Assembly (NCBI RefSeq): GCF_963675165.1
Contig: NC_087381.1
Coordinates: 1,426,001 to 1,490,000, forward strand
From: Halichondria panicea
Lineage: Eukaryota > Porifera > Demospongiae > Suberitida > Halichondriidae
DNA length: 64,000 bases
Reading direction: 5' to 3'
A program made the translations under genes and the position numbers. Below are positions 12,371 to 23,343 of this stretch, piece by piece. How positions within the stretch are numbered: position 1 is the first letter of the stretch; each line of letters opens with the position of its first letter. Below the pieces are notes generated by a model. The model worked only from the letters and a program-made list of their open reading frames with translations, ran no database searches and had not been told where the DNA came from.

Positions 12371-12611
12371 TGAACTTTGGTGATGATCCTCATTTCAGTA
12401 TCACTCTTCCCGGTGGCAAGCTTCTCTGCTACACTGTACAAGGAGAGCACGGATTCTCTTTCAACCTAATCAACAACGAAATGATTGTCATGAACTCCAA
12501 GTTTGTTCCTGATAGACTACTCGTCGATCTGAAGTAACTTGTCTCGGCTCCTACTTCGACTATCTTGTCGACGATGTCATGTCCACTGACTTCAAGTTCA
12601 ACAAGCAATAA
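12371..12611 (+). pseudogene. Duplicated tail fragment of the Calx-beta/ITI gene
   Basis: 12371-12550 is nearly identical to 7846-8024 (start of the ITI heavy-chain C-terminal domain, including DDPHF). It then jumps directly to sequence matching 8575-8639 and ends in TAA at 12609-12611. About 550 bases containing most of the domain and the last intron are missing. There is a small insertion near 12514 and an early in-frame TAA near 12535. No upstream exons are present, so this is a dead fragment. It marks the left edge of a segmental duplication that produced TM2 with its flank. Confidence 0.9.
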
Positions 12612-13223
12612 ACTATGAACACAATTATAAAGACAAAAGACAAATTAATTTAGACTATAGTGTAGTAAAATTTATCTCCCCTGTATGTTTATATTCTGCA
12701 TTTAGGCAAGATGCTTTTCTTTATGACAAGTTAAGTCTTTTATAACTCCCAAACGTAAAATTAGCAAGATTAAACTGTTTGCATATCAATGATTTCTTCT
12801 CTCAACGCTTCATCGTGTTCATGTGTGTAGAGTCTACTACTAGCTAGTATTTGCATGCATGTTGCATTTTAGTGTATAATTATCTCGTATAATAATTATA
12901 CAGGAAAATGTTCATGAATGGCATAGTATTAAGTAATGAAGCATAAGGGCATAATTTTACGTGTTATACAGAACTCTTAATTACATACAGACGAAATAAA
13001 CAGTTCAATACAATGTTTGGCAATCAACAACATTACTTATGCTATCTATAGCAACAACAAACTTGATCTTCATACAGACTGGCACATCTGTTACACAGAC
13101 TTGTTTATTGTTTCACTTTCATCCATAAAATAATAAATACAGTTTACCAGGTGAATGCTGGTGCTCTGCTAAATAGGCTTCCGCTTAGCTACCGAATAGA
13201 GAACAAGATCCTTATAGTATAGT
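12612..13223 (+). other. Duplicated intergenic spacer upstream of TM2
   Basis: Paralogous to 8640-9256: shared blocks include the sequence just after the stop, the (T)GCATGCATGTTGCATTTTAG region, and the class-alpha block just before the ATG. Part of it (12840-12980) also recurs inverted at about 26130-26265. No gene seen. Confidence 0.7.
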
Positions 13224-15173
13224 ATGGATTTCTTCTATCTCCTAATGTTAGTACTCTCTTCTCATCTTATGATTGCTACTGCTAATTCTGTACCAGTAGA
13301 AGCAAACACTGAAGCAGTGGATAACAATACTTGCTGGACAAAGATACAAACACCCTGTGAAACTTCATCAACCACACAAACTGGTTTAATAAAAGATCTC
13401 AGCTCAAAGAAGTTCATTGGTTCAATGGTAATCGAAGATTATGACATGGATTGTTATCCGTGGATGTTTCGCAATCCCAGAAATGGAAAATGTGAATGTA
13501 GTAACATTCCATATCGCTCTGTACTATGTGATGTTGAAATCAGCAGGACATCCATTCTTGATTGCTATTGCATGACTTACGATAGTGAGAGCAATGAAAC
13601 TCAACTAGGAAGATGTGTGTATGGTTGCGGACATAAAAGAGACACAGTTTTTTATACACTTCCAAATAATACCGGTGATCTTAATTCATACTTTTGTGGA
13701 AGAATGAACCGCGATTCAATACTGTGTGGGAAGTGTCTACCTGGATATTCACCACTCTTGTACTCGTATGAAATGAAATGCATAAACTGCACAGGAGAGA
13801 ACATGACCTACAACTGGATCAAGTACACAGCAGTTGCTTACATTCCTTTAACATTTTTCTATTTCCTCATCGTAATGTTTAAATTTAACGGAACTTCTCC
13901 TTTGCTGAAGTTGTTCATTAGTGTGTCCCAGGGAATCTTTTCACCTATCGCTATTAGAGGTTATTTTTCTGTTATTTCAAATAAATCTTACATCGAGAAA
14001 TTCATTAAAGCAATAGGTTGCCTTTATAGCATCTGGAATTTGGATTTTTTTCGTGCTGTCATTCCACCTATTTGTGCGACGGACATCAGTCAAATACAAG
14101 TGCTTGCTTTGGACTATGCAATTGCCTTTTATCCATTGGTGCTGGTTATTCTGACTTACTTTCTCATTAGTTTGCATAGCCGTGATGTACGTATAGTTGT
14201 TTGGTTGTGGAGACCTTTTCATAAGGTTTTCAGTTTAGTTAGTCAAAGCTGGGATATAGAAGGGTCGATTGTGAATGCTTTTGCTACCTTCTTTTTACTC
14301 TCCTACTTAAAAATCCTCAACGCTACTGTTGATTTACTGGTATTCACTAAAATATACGTACTGAAGGCCAACAGCAAAGAATACACTATAAAGTATGTAC
14401 TTTACTCTGATGCAACAGTGGAATACTTCGGACATGAACATCTTCCGTACGCAATAGTAGCGTTGTTTGTTGGAGTTTTTGTTGTAATTCTTCCTATAGT
14501 CTTTCTGATTGTATATCCAATGAAATGGTTTCAGAAATGTCTCAATGCTTTGAAAATTCAGCGTCAACGTCTTGACATGTTAGTCAACTGTTATCAAGGT
14601 TACTACAAGGATGGAACGAATGGTACCAGAGATTATCGATGGTTTTCTGTCACTGTCTTTCTTCTTAAGTTAATTGTGTTCGTACTATTTGCACTCTCAC
14701 CAAGCATGTACTGTTTTTCTTTTGGAGCTTTACTCATAATTACTCTCATGTTTATGCATCTTTCGTTACGACCATACAAGGAAGAATTCAAAGTGTACAA
14801 CATAATAGACGCCTTCATGCTACTGATTCTTAGTGGAGTGTTTATTATGGCAACCGCAGGAGACGAAGCTGACATCAAAGCTTCTTACTTCAGTACATTT
14901 TCTTATTCATTTCTAGCACTCCTTGGAATTGTCCCGATAATCTACTTTCTTGTAGTAACTATTTGGTGGCTCCTGGTAAAGAAACAACTCAAAACTTGGT
15001 GCATAAGCAAACTTAGTAGCTTTAGAGCTCAGCCTGAAACTCCACAAATTGATGAGTCATTTTCAGATAGTGATATTCCACACCAGTTGAAGAATCCATC
15101 AGATTACTCATCATCAAATACCCCGCTGATTTCTTCCACAAGAAAAGATTCGAAGTATGGCTCAGCCACTTAA
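13224..15173 (+). CDS. TM2: Cys-rich multi-pass membrane protein, intact (649 aa)
   Basis: Reference copy of the family; single exon. Residues 1-21 are a signal peptide (MDFFYLLMLVLSSHL). The ectodomain to about 198 has 15 Cys, with CEC, CYC, CxxxC, CGKCLPGYS and CINC motifs and several N-glycosylation sites (NNT, NET, NCT, NMT). From about 200 to 583 there are roughly 8 hydrophobic segments (near 200-219, 263-280, 293-317, 347-365, 408-431, 474-514 as two, 526-546, 558-583). Conserved core motifs are WNLDFFR, NAFATFFLLSY, HLPYAIVALF, YQGYYKDG and LRPYKEEF. The tail (585-649) is cytosolic by prediction, with acidic/Ser clusters. From memory the core resembles a large unnamed family of invertebrate membrane proteins (sponges, cnidarians, amphioxus) with CGxCxxG and FLLSY motifs. 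Function unknown; receptor-like by architecture. Its end is KYGSAT rather than KYGSVA. Confidence 0.9.
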   Translation: MDFFYLLMLVLSSHLMIATANSVPVEANTEAVDNNTCWTKIQTPCETSSTTQTGLIKDLSSKKFIGSMVIEDYDMDCYPWMFRNPRNGKCECSNIPYRSVLCDVEISRTSILDCYCMTYDSESNETQLGRCVYGCGHKRDTVFYTLPNNTGDLNSYFCGRMNRDSILCGKCLPGYSPLLYSYEMKCINCTGENMTYNWIKYTAVAYIPLTFFYFLIVMFKFNGTSPLLKLFISVSQGIFSPIAIRGYFSVISNKSYIEKFIKAIGCLYSIWNLDFFRAVIPPICATDISQIQVLALDYAIAFYPLVLVILTYFLISLHSRDVRIVVWLWRPFHKVFSLVSQSWDIEGSIVNAFATFFLLSYLKILNATVDLLVFTKIYVLKANSKEYTIKYVLYSDATVEYFGHEHLPYAIVALFVGVFVVILPIVFLIVYPMKWFQKCLNALKIQRQRLDMLVNCYQGYYKDGTNGTRDYRWFSVTVFLLKLIVFVLFALSPSMYCFSFGALLIITLMFMHLSLRPYKEEFKVYNIIDAFMLLILSGVFIMATAGDEADIKASYFSTFSYSFLALLGIVPIIYFLVVTIWWLLVKKQLKTWCISKLSSFRAQPETPQIDESFSDSDIPHQLKNPSDYSSSNTPLISSTRKDSKYGSAT

Positions 15174-16092
15174 TTGTGCTGTAACAAAACCATAATTGTC
15201 TACAGTGTACTGTCTTGGAAGTGTAGCTTAGTCACACACAAGTAGGTTTGTGCACAGTGCACAATGCATAGAGATGTTGCGTCCCTAAAAACTAGAACAC
15301 TAAAGTGCAAAACTCTCAGTGTTGTTCAGAGTTGTATGAAAACAACCTTCCGTTCTATTTTGAAAACTTTGGCTTGGAACGCATGATGAAATAGTTATGT
15401 GTGTGAGCAGCCTCCACTACACACAATTGTCAAATTATACTTGCATTGCCTATTCTATCTACCAGAAGAGTGATATAATGCAGTGCATGTAGTGATGAAT
15501 ATCATGCATGACTTAACTGTCTAGCACAGCAACTCTGGAGCTAAACCAGACTGGAGGCATGCTGAAACGTTTGTGAACAGGGTTTTTTTTGGTTGTACAT
15601 AGATAGATATATGCACTGTGGACTAGAATCACAGCAAAGAAGCCTGGAGTCTCTCTCATGTAGAGAAGTATGGCTCCTGGAGTAGGATCCCCAAGTCAGC
15701 TACAAACCAGACACAATTCTAGCTTTCTATTGATCAACCCTTTTCCACAAACACACAAGATTTATTGGCTTATGTTTCGAATAATAGCCGCACGTAGCTT
15801 TGGCTTTATCAAATAATAGCCGTGTATAGAAGTACCCTGCAATTTGCCAATTTTCAGCCTTAGAACTAGCTGGGCGTAGCCCGGCACCCGCAGGGGGTTC
15901 GCATGGTTAACACTGGATAATAGTAGTCTTAAGGTCAGCATGTAAGCTGCAAAGCATGCAGTAGTGACTATAGACTATAGTCTATACCGAGTTTAATCTA
16001 AAGTAGCGAGATCTTTTATCTATGGGTGCACTGAGCTAGCTCCGCAGAATCAGGTAGACCTAGATCTATATTCTATAGCTAGCTGGCCGGCC
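15174..16092. other. 3' flank of TM2 and upstream region of the KDZ gene
   Basis: 15250-15262 is GTGCACAGTGCAC, the recurrent 3'-flank motif of the family. I see no open frame or RNA gene in the rest. A short GC-rich stretch at 15880-15902 is not a tRNA. CTAGCTAGCTGGCCGGCC-type sequence lies directly before the ATG at 16093. Confidence 0.5.
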
Positions 16093-19000
16093 ATGAGCAA
16101 GAGAAGGATAAGTGTGAAGCCTAAGTCTCAATCTATCTCCTACTTTGAAGTATCTCCTTCAAAACGTCGTGCTGTGCATAAAAAGTCTCTCTCTTTGTCT
16201 GCTGTGCCAGAATCCTCTTCTGTTAATTCTTCCAGCAGTACTAGGTTCCTCTCCAGTGATAAAAATGAAGCTGAAGAAGTAGATGTACATGGAGCGAGCA
16301 GGCCTACTGATGTTATCAGTGGCGACTCTCCAGATGTATTAATCAGTAGTGAGTGGCATGATCATGATCCAGAGAGCTCGGGGCAGGATGACACCACTTT
16401 TCCAGACATGGTGAGCTCAAGTGCTTATGAGAAGCGACAGCAGAAGGCTGCTGACAACTGGGCTGAAGTGCGTGTCCAGTTGCTACGTGCCAGTGTAGAA
16501 ACCGGAATTCCTTCCCCTTGTTCTGTGTGTGCCGAGTGTGAAGAACCCACTGTTGCAATTTGCCGGGATTGTGGACCACAGGCATACTACTGTGCCAACC
16601 ATGTGGACTCAGTACACTCTCTGACAAATATTTTTCATCGACCTTTTCTCTGGAAAGTATGCACTAATCAAACATACTGCTGTACATTTGTGATTATTAA
16701 ATGCATGCGATCTGATTTTACAGAATGGAATGCTTCACCCATACTATTTCAAGCAGTCGAGAACCTTTCCAGCACTTCATTGTTGCTGTACAACTTACAT
16801 AAAAGAAGTTGTTTGTCTTGATCCTAAAGGTATTTGTTTAACTACACTGATATAGCCTGTGTCTAAGAATCCAATGACTTACAGGTTTCCAGCATTGTGT
16901 GTGCGTAACCTTCTGCAAGTGTGAGCCTGAGGCTGTTACTCTTGTGCGGCATAACATGTGGCCAGCGACACCAGCAACTCCCACCCTAGCATTTCATCAG
17001 GATCTGCTACTATGGATGGAGTCACTTTTGCTGGAAGGGTGTATTGGTGTCGATGCTTTTTGTCGTTCTCTTGAATATAAAATTGGAAGAGATATCAGCA
17101 AACAAGTATGTGAATTTGATGTCGGTTATAATTATACATTAATTGTTGCGCACTGATGAGGTGTACATGTTGCATGCGTCAGCAATCGCTTGAGGTACAC
17201 ACTTTTAATTGTCAGTTGTTTTAATCTGTTTATTCTTCTATAGCTCCGGAAGATCTATCCTGTCATGATTGATGCATTTGAAGAATATAGGTAGGGTATA
17301 TTAATTGTGAAAGAACATAATACGACATATTCACATTAACATTCAGGTTCAACAGATATCAACTCGACTGTCTTCTATTTTTGTCTCCTGACTTGAACAC
17401 TACAGCTATCTGCCCTGCCTGTCCTCAGGTTTGTGGTTTTGTTATAGCAATTAGACTCTGGCAGCCTATACTTACCTTTTACCTGCAGAGCAATGGAACT
17501 CAAATTATATCCATGGATGGTGTATTTGGACTATGTCGGAAAAAGTCTGCTGGTGTTAGTGTTCGACCACCACTCTTCTCTGGTGTATTCTTTGAGGAAC
17601 AGCAAGCAGTAGATGAGTTTGTTGCTGATTATGATACATTTGGCCAGATAATCGACAAGGTAAGGTTTTAGCATTATACTTAATTGGTCAAGTGTGAAAA
17701 CCTGCGCTATACAATTTGGATGTAATTAAATAGACTTTTAGCACATTTCACTCAGTTAATTTTATCCTGGCATTAGGGGTGTCATGAGTTCCTCGCTGGA
17801 GACACTTTGCGCTCCAAATCAAGGTACGCAGCTCTAGATGAAACTGCTGTGTTTGGAAGCTCTGTCGTCATGACTTTCCCCAGAGATTTCTGAATATAAA
17901 GCATGGAGAAAGGTATGTACGTAAAATTAAGGTTTTTAAAAAGAGCATACATGGTGCATTGTTAAAAATTAAGGTATTCTGTATCTTAATTATCTAGACT
18001 AGCATATCCTGTGTACCTGCTAAAGAAGGCACACCAAAACAAGGGTGACAAGTGTCTGTTGTTACTGTATGATATTGCCTGCTTACTCGAAACTCATCTG
18101 AAGGTTTGTGTCTCAATAGTCAGATCTAATCTTAATTAGTACGCACTCATATTTGATTACTTCTCCAGAATCGTGGACATCTTGACATGTTAGAAAAGAC
18201 AACATTAGGAGTGCCAATTTTTCATGTCTATGGGCATTGTGCATTCTGTCAGGTAAGAAGAAAGATGCCAAAGCTATGTGTTAATAACTTACTGTTGTAT
18301 TATACATGTAGCTGACATATTCACCTAGAGTCCTAACTGGATGCAGACTTACTGATGGTGAAGCTATGGAGAGACTGTGGTCATATCTAAGAAGATTTGC
18401 TAAATCCACCAAAGAAATGCGACCATCTCATCGCATTGATGTCCTTACCTCAGCTCTATTACATTATGCATCAAGAGTACGTCTTAATCTAGGTTTGTTT
18501 TTTGTTAGGGCTACCTTAATATTAGCTCTCAGCACTAGTTGGTATGCACCTATGTATGCTTTGCATAAAGGAAAAAAAGTGCTAACTCTTGTATACGTAG
18601 GGGCATCGTTAGTCAAAAGGCTGAAGAACGCCCAAAACACTCAACATAGTGCAACAGAGGACTTATCAAAGCTAATCAATGAGTCAAATGGTTAGACGTA
18701 GTCAAGAATAAAGTTTGTGAATTTTGTGCACTTTTATATTGCACCTTCAGGTACACTGACGGAGTCATCAGCTGAACAATTGCAGAAACAACAACACGGG
18801 CTGTTCGCAAGGAGTCAAACTGATCTGAGTGAGCATTAATTATCAGATGATTGTATCAAAATTGTGATGACACTTTGACAGGTTTCGGGCAACGTCACAA
18901 AACCTTTCAGAACATCCTTCATATTGCTCGCGAGCGTAGGTTTTTAATATCTACCAAAGCGAGATACGCTGGTAAGAATGTTAGTCAGCACAATCATGTA

Positions 19001-19915
19001 ATTATATAAATAATAGTTAAGTAATAATTATGATTTAGAAGCCCAAAGAGCTGGTTGTATAGTATCCCGAACGTAGTGAGGGTTCTACTAGCCCTATAGG
19101 GCTTCTAAATTATGTGGAAACTTCCTAAACAGCTAGTGTCTAAGCATTAATTTTATTTTTATTATAGCAACCATGATTCTCTAGCCAATCAGATTTTGAT
19201 CTACATGATTTTCTAAGTTGGATAGAACACTACCTTTAGCCAATCAGATTGTAGTATGTATGCATGCTAACATGATCTATGTACTTTGTTACAGATGGTC
19301 AATCGATTGCTGCACGCCTTGCAAAGAAGATATCATCAAGTACGAGTACGCTGAAACGAACAGTGAGCAGATTTAATGGTATGCGTCATGATCAATTTGA
19401 AGGAGTAGCATACCATCTGCCAGCCAATTTGAATTGGGAGACAGTTTCCAATTTGGAAGAATTGTCTACGTTGGAGGTCGCGTCGGCTGGAAATTGTACC
19501 ATTCCCATTCATTTGTGGATAAAAGTTGTGAGAGCGTGTAATATGAAGGAAAGGGCAACGAAAGAAGTGAAGATGATAATGGAAGAAATTAATACTGTTG
19601 CCAACAACCTGAAATACGAGCATTCTGTAATAAGTCGTCATATACAGGATATCGCCACATCTGATAGTCTGTCTCTGTTTCAGAAAGGTTGCCTTAACCT
19701 TTTGCACCGAAGATTATTACTGTGCGAATCTTATTTAATTACGTTTTCCAGAACAGTTAACCAGTATCATACTGTAGAGCTACCTGACCAGCTTATTAGG
19801 TCCAGATGGTTCATTTTTTTACAATTGTCAAATTCATGAACATGATTACCCTTCCGTTACTGATATTATTTGTACAGACAGTAGTAGTGATGATGATTCT
19901 GACGTCGACAATTGA
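16093..19915 (+). pseudogene. KDZ-superfamily (Zisupton-like) transposase gene, 14 exons, frameshifted
   Basis: Inferred exons: 16093-16656, 16724-16829, 16885-17105, 17244-17290, 17347-17428, 17489-17659, 17777-17912, 17998-18103, 18169-18252, 18312-18492, 18613-18690, 18751-18828, 18882-18971, 19295-19839 (or shifted to 19915). All junctions are GT-AG and phase-compatible. The product has a basic/Ser N-terminus, a Cys cluster near residue 140-170 (CSVCAEC, CRDC, CANH), then KDZ hallmarks: MDGVFGLCRK, KHGERLAYPV, LYDIAC, HVYGHCAFCQ, YSPR, and LTDGEAMERLWS. The exon at 17777-17912 needs one extra base near 17862 to keep frame into CRHDFP, so the catalytic part is frameshifted. A second shift near 19795 separates the frame stopping at 19839 from a frame with an acidic Asp/Ser tail ending at 19915. 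I found no convincing terminal inverted repeats. Probably a decayed transposon. Confidence 0.8.
18990..19270 (-). repeat. Hairpin MITE inside the last intron of the KDZ gene
   Basis: The sequence AAGCCC...CGAACGTAGTGAGGGTTCT...GGGCTTCTAAAT...GGAAACTTCCTAAAC, with ATTGGCTA/TAGCCAATC motifs, recurs in the opposite orientation at 31950-32282. The core folds on itself. It sits wholly between the donor at 18972 and the acceptor before 19295, so it lies in an intron without breaking an exon. Confidence 0.75.
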
Positions 19916-20372
19916 ACACTTATCTTTTTTATGTACTGTTTCTTGGACAGGTCATCTGTAGTAATAATTAGAGAAACAAGGTGTACAGTTTGTCGTGCAC
20001 ACAAAGCAATCAGTTTTACGTAATCAAATAATAGATGTACAATAACTATTGGGTGTTATAAATTATAGCACTGTAGTTGCATGTGTGTGTGACTGAATGC
20101 AACAGATGAATGGGGAGAGTTGGTGCACCATTAAAGACTCTTTAACCCATCATTCTCGGCTCTCCAGGCCGGGCATCTGTTTGCTTTTTGTTTCTATCTG
20201 CATGTTCTCTGTTTTGTGTTGTCTGCTATCAACCTACCTTATTTGTTGGGCATACTACCTTGAAATCAGATCAGGATGGTCATCCCCAGTAATATACATG
20301 TGGAATAGCTAGTTATGAGCATACTTTACACCACTTCTAACCATTGTTATAATTATGTGAAAAGGCGAAGCT

Positions 20373-20376
<4 letters not shown>
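19916..20376. other. Downstream of the KDZ gene
   Basis: No supported gene. Short ATG frames exist (for example 20097-20312) but show no domain, splice or family support. Confidence 0.4.

Positions 20377-20405
<29 letters not shown>
20377..20405 (+). repeat. Poly(A) run, followed by a C-rich run
   Basis: 29 consecutive A, then 70 bases later a CCCCCCCTCCCCCCCTCCCCC tract (about 20476-20497). The A-run could be the tail of a retrotransposed sequence, but no coding retroelement precedes it. Confidence 0.7.
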
Positions 20406-20406
<1 letters not shown>

Positions 20407-20810
20407 CACACCCTCCAAAGAAAGACACAGCAGGTCAAATCCTATCAATTACTACATCTACATAATTACCCAAACCCCCCCTCCCCCCCTCCCCCTGGCC
20501 TTCCCTGAGAGTAGTAAAAAACCAACAGATTAGGCTCAAAAAACACAAAGACTAGACCACAAGAACTGAAGGTAAAGCACACAGTAGTTACTGTATTATA
20601 ATAATATAGTTAGAAGCATGAATATAAATAATAGCTAGCTAGCTTACCAACTTAAAAATTAACTATAGTGGGTATTCCTGTAGCTATTTATGTCTCATAA
20701 GCAGTTTAATTTGTAAGTGCATTTATAGAAATAGGAGAGGTGGTTACCCAATTCTACGGTCGGATAAGGCAGTTCCTCACAATTTATTCTTTTTTTGTTT
20801 CAACCCCTCC

Positions 20811-20811
<1 letters not shown>

Positions 20812-20889
<78 letters not shown>
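20812..20889. repeat. (CA)n microsatellite
   Basis: About 39 uninterrupted CA units, unlike the interrupted array at 11972-12193. Confidence 0.97.
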
Positions 20890-20892
<3 letters not shown>

Positions 20893-21184
20893 TTAATGAT
20901 CCCAGACTAAATAATTGGACAAAGCTAAAGCCATCTCATGTGTAACCAATACCGACTGCATGTACATGTTACAAATACTATACTACCAATTAAAGTCCAT
21001 ATAATACTAAGGCAGCGTGTATACACATAACCAATATTGACTGCAATCAATGCTACTATATACCAAGTAGTAGCTACATGTGTCAGGCTACAGCCTAAAA
21101 GTAACCAATGCTTGACTACAATCAATACTGCTAGTCTTTACAGCAGGTGATGTGTACAGGGTGAAACATCTGTACCTTAATTAG
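20890..21184. other. Spacer with short dispersed repeats
   Basis: Contains several near-repeats of AACCAATACTGACTGCA / AACCAATATTGACTGCA type (20945, 21029, 21101), also seen near 21990 and 22460. No gene seen. Confidence 0.4.
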
Positions 21185-21410
21185 CTGCAAGGGCTGATAA
21201 AGAGAAGAGGGCATGCAACTCACTATTAGTTTAATGTGCGAGCAAAACTGCATTCAATTTATTTTATAGCTATCTGCACACGTACTTTACACAAAATCAG
21301 AAGTAGTTTGTACTTTTCCAGTAAATTCCACCGCCCATGCACTTACAGTTTTTGCTCGCAAGCTGTTGCATGCCCTCTTCTATTTATTAACCCTTGATAA
21401 TAAACCATGT
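21185..21410. repeat. Inverted-repeat element (MITE-like)
   Basis: 29-base arms at 21191-21219 and 21365-21393 around GAAGAGGGCATGCAAC, with an inner pair GCGAGCAAAA / TTTTTGCTCGC. The interior does not code. Confidence 0.7.
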
Positions 21411-21490
21411 TGACTCTACGATTAATATACTGGTAATTTACTCAACTCTCACGCAAATGCTAGTAGAAAGGCAGACCTAAAACGCAATTA

Positions 21491-21972
21491 ACTGGTCACG
21501 TGACCAAAATTGCTGTCCAAAGCGCAATGCTTACTTGGCAATTTTTTAGGATCTTTTTTGGACATAAGCAGACGGTAAGAGATGTAGAGAGTATTTGTAT
21601 AGCTAGAAATTAATTGTATATAGGGGCTAGATGAAGTTTAATTACAAATGCATGTATTTGATGACAGCTTGTTAGTGACAATGTACATTTTTGACGTATA
21701 TAGGTATCAGATATGGACCGCATACCTAAAAAGAAGTCTAAGGCATCCAAGGTAAAGCTACAAGCAAGCTCAAGACTCCTTAAAAAGTCGACATAACTGT
21801 TACAACTTATCCCGATCTTCAACCTTTCCTAAAGATGATTGTGCTAATCCTATACACAATTACTTTCTAGTGACTGCTTATGTTCAAAAAAGATCCTAAA
21901 ACAGTTTAGCAGAATGTGCATATATGCCAAGAAAGCATTGCGCTTTCTGCAATTTTGGTCACGTGACGTCAG
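21491..21972. repeat. Inverted-repeat element with CACGTG ends
   Basis: Left arm 21491-21572 (GGTCACGTGACC, AAAATTGC, AGCGCAATGCTT, AGGATCTTTTTTGGACATAAG) and right arm about 21867-21972 are reverse complements with minor gaps. About 300 non-coding bases lie between. A non-autonomous DNA-transposon-like element is inferred. Confidence 0.7.
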
Positions 21973-22544
21973 CCTACAAGGTAACTAACCAGTTGACTAT
22001 GATCAATACTGTTACTAAGCAACGTACATACAGACTAGCCGACTAGCAATGCACACAGTGACTAACCTGACTATATCATACTGACTATAGAGCATATCGC
22101 ATATAGCACGACCAGACTTAATTTTAGAGACTGCATGTATACATCATCCTGATACCAATGTTGACAGGTCAATCTCACGTTTATAGTATTTAATGTCAAG
22201 CCAGTCTCAGTAGCAGCAGCTTGTCGAGCATTCAGAGTGTTCTGTCCACAACTGTGCATCCCTTCTTCAAATTTCCTCACAAGAAATTCTCTCTGGGATA
22301 TTGTGATCACTGTTCGGGAAGTCATGATTCTACTGATCACTAGCACTATACTCTCCACCTTGTACCAACCAGCTGCGTTGTCCAGTCCAGTAGTACTATA
22401 TACTTGCAGTGCAGTGCAAACCGTGTGCGTGTGGTATATCTTGAGTTCATAGGTCAAGTGATCTGACTATAACCAGCCTTGACTACATGCAGTGCCAATG
22501 CTGACCATAAGACTACTATTAACCATTGCTGACCCATGCGAATG

Positions 22545-22735
22545 GGGTGGCACCCGTTCCCAACGGGTGGCACGCTTATGTAGGATTTGTACGCTGTGTT
22601 ATGCAATACTGCTCTGTAAGCATCATGAATAAAATACTGCAATCTGATTGGGCTGCACTTCTCAGTGCAGCAGTACAAATCCTATATAAGCGTGTTCCCC
22701 GACTTCCCGTCAGGGACAGTTGGGCCATGCCCAAC
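22545..22735. repeat. Hairpin element
   Basis: Arms around CGCTTATGTAGGATTTGTAC (about 22574-22593) and GTACAAATCCTATATAAGCG (about 22673-22692). The outer parts contain TGGGAACGGGTGCC-like and GGGACAGTTGGG sequences. No coding capacity. Confidence 0.6.
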
Positions 22736-23343
22736 TAAGACTAACCGGAATTTACTACTGTATACTGTTAGCCTCGATTCCAGGCCGAATTTTCGCAACA
22801 TTCTGGAGGGAGGTTCCACTGTACAATGTGACGGTTGGTTGGTGCCGCCTACACGCCTCGGGTTAATAATGTTGTAGGCTCTCATGCATAGAGCACGCTC
22901 ATCAAGTGCTACATTATATGTGGGCCCATGCATGCACTGCATGTATCTAGATCTATATCTAAACTATAGTCATAATGAAAGCACTGCGGGTGCATGTTGA
23001 TGCCTCGGTGGATGTGTCAAAGCTACCAAACATATACTTTAGCTATTGCTAAAAGGTAAAGAACCTCCAGCGCACAACCTTAGCTCAACCCACAATAAAA
23101 CAAGTGTTGTCAGCTAAGTCATTTTTAATTTATTTGGGACCACTATCATATAAAGCTATTTAGCCACGCTAGTAAAATGTACTCTCCCAAAACGAGCCTA
23201 TTTATTATCACAATGGTATTATCAAATGAAATACAGAAACTATTTTCAACTTCATTCCTACATGCAGGAGGTACATGCTTGCTAGTAGATTTACAACGCC
23301 ATGCAGTTACTGAAAATAGATCAGAGTAGGTAGCTATTAGGCT
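22736..23343. other. 5' flank of TM3 with dispersed AGCCTCG...CCAGGCCGA motif
   Basis: At 22770-22790 there is TAGCCTCGATTCCAGGCCGA, a short motif that recurs at 30291, 39078 and 63798 (and inverted at 54330 and 57770). 23140-23340 is a class-beta upstream region like those of TM6, TM8 and TM12. Confidence 0.5.

Noticed and set aside
13977-14878. Antisense open frames in every TM copy (for example 13977-14222, 14334-14567)
   Set aside because: They recur at the same place in all copies because the sense gene is conserved; they show no independent features and overlap the coding strand fully.
15880-15902. GC-rich possible tRNA stem
   Set aside because: No cloverleaf, T-arm or acceptor pairing. 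No tRNA, rRNA or CRISPR array was found anywhere in the window.
22526-22942. Several 70-86 codon frames on both strands
   Set aside because: They lie in hairpin repeats and have no splice, domain or family support.
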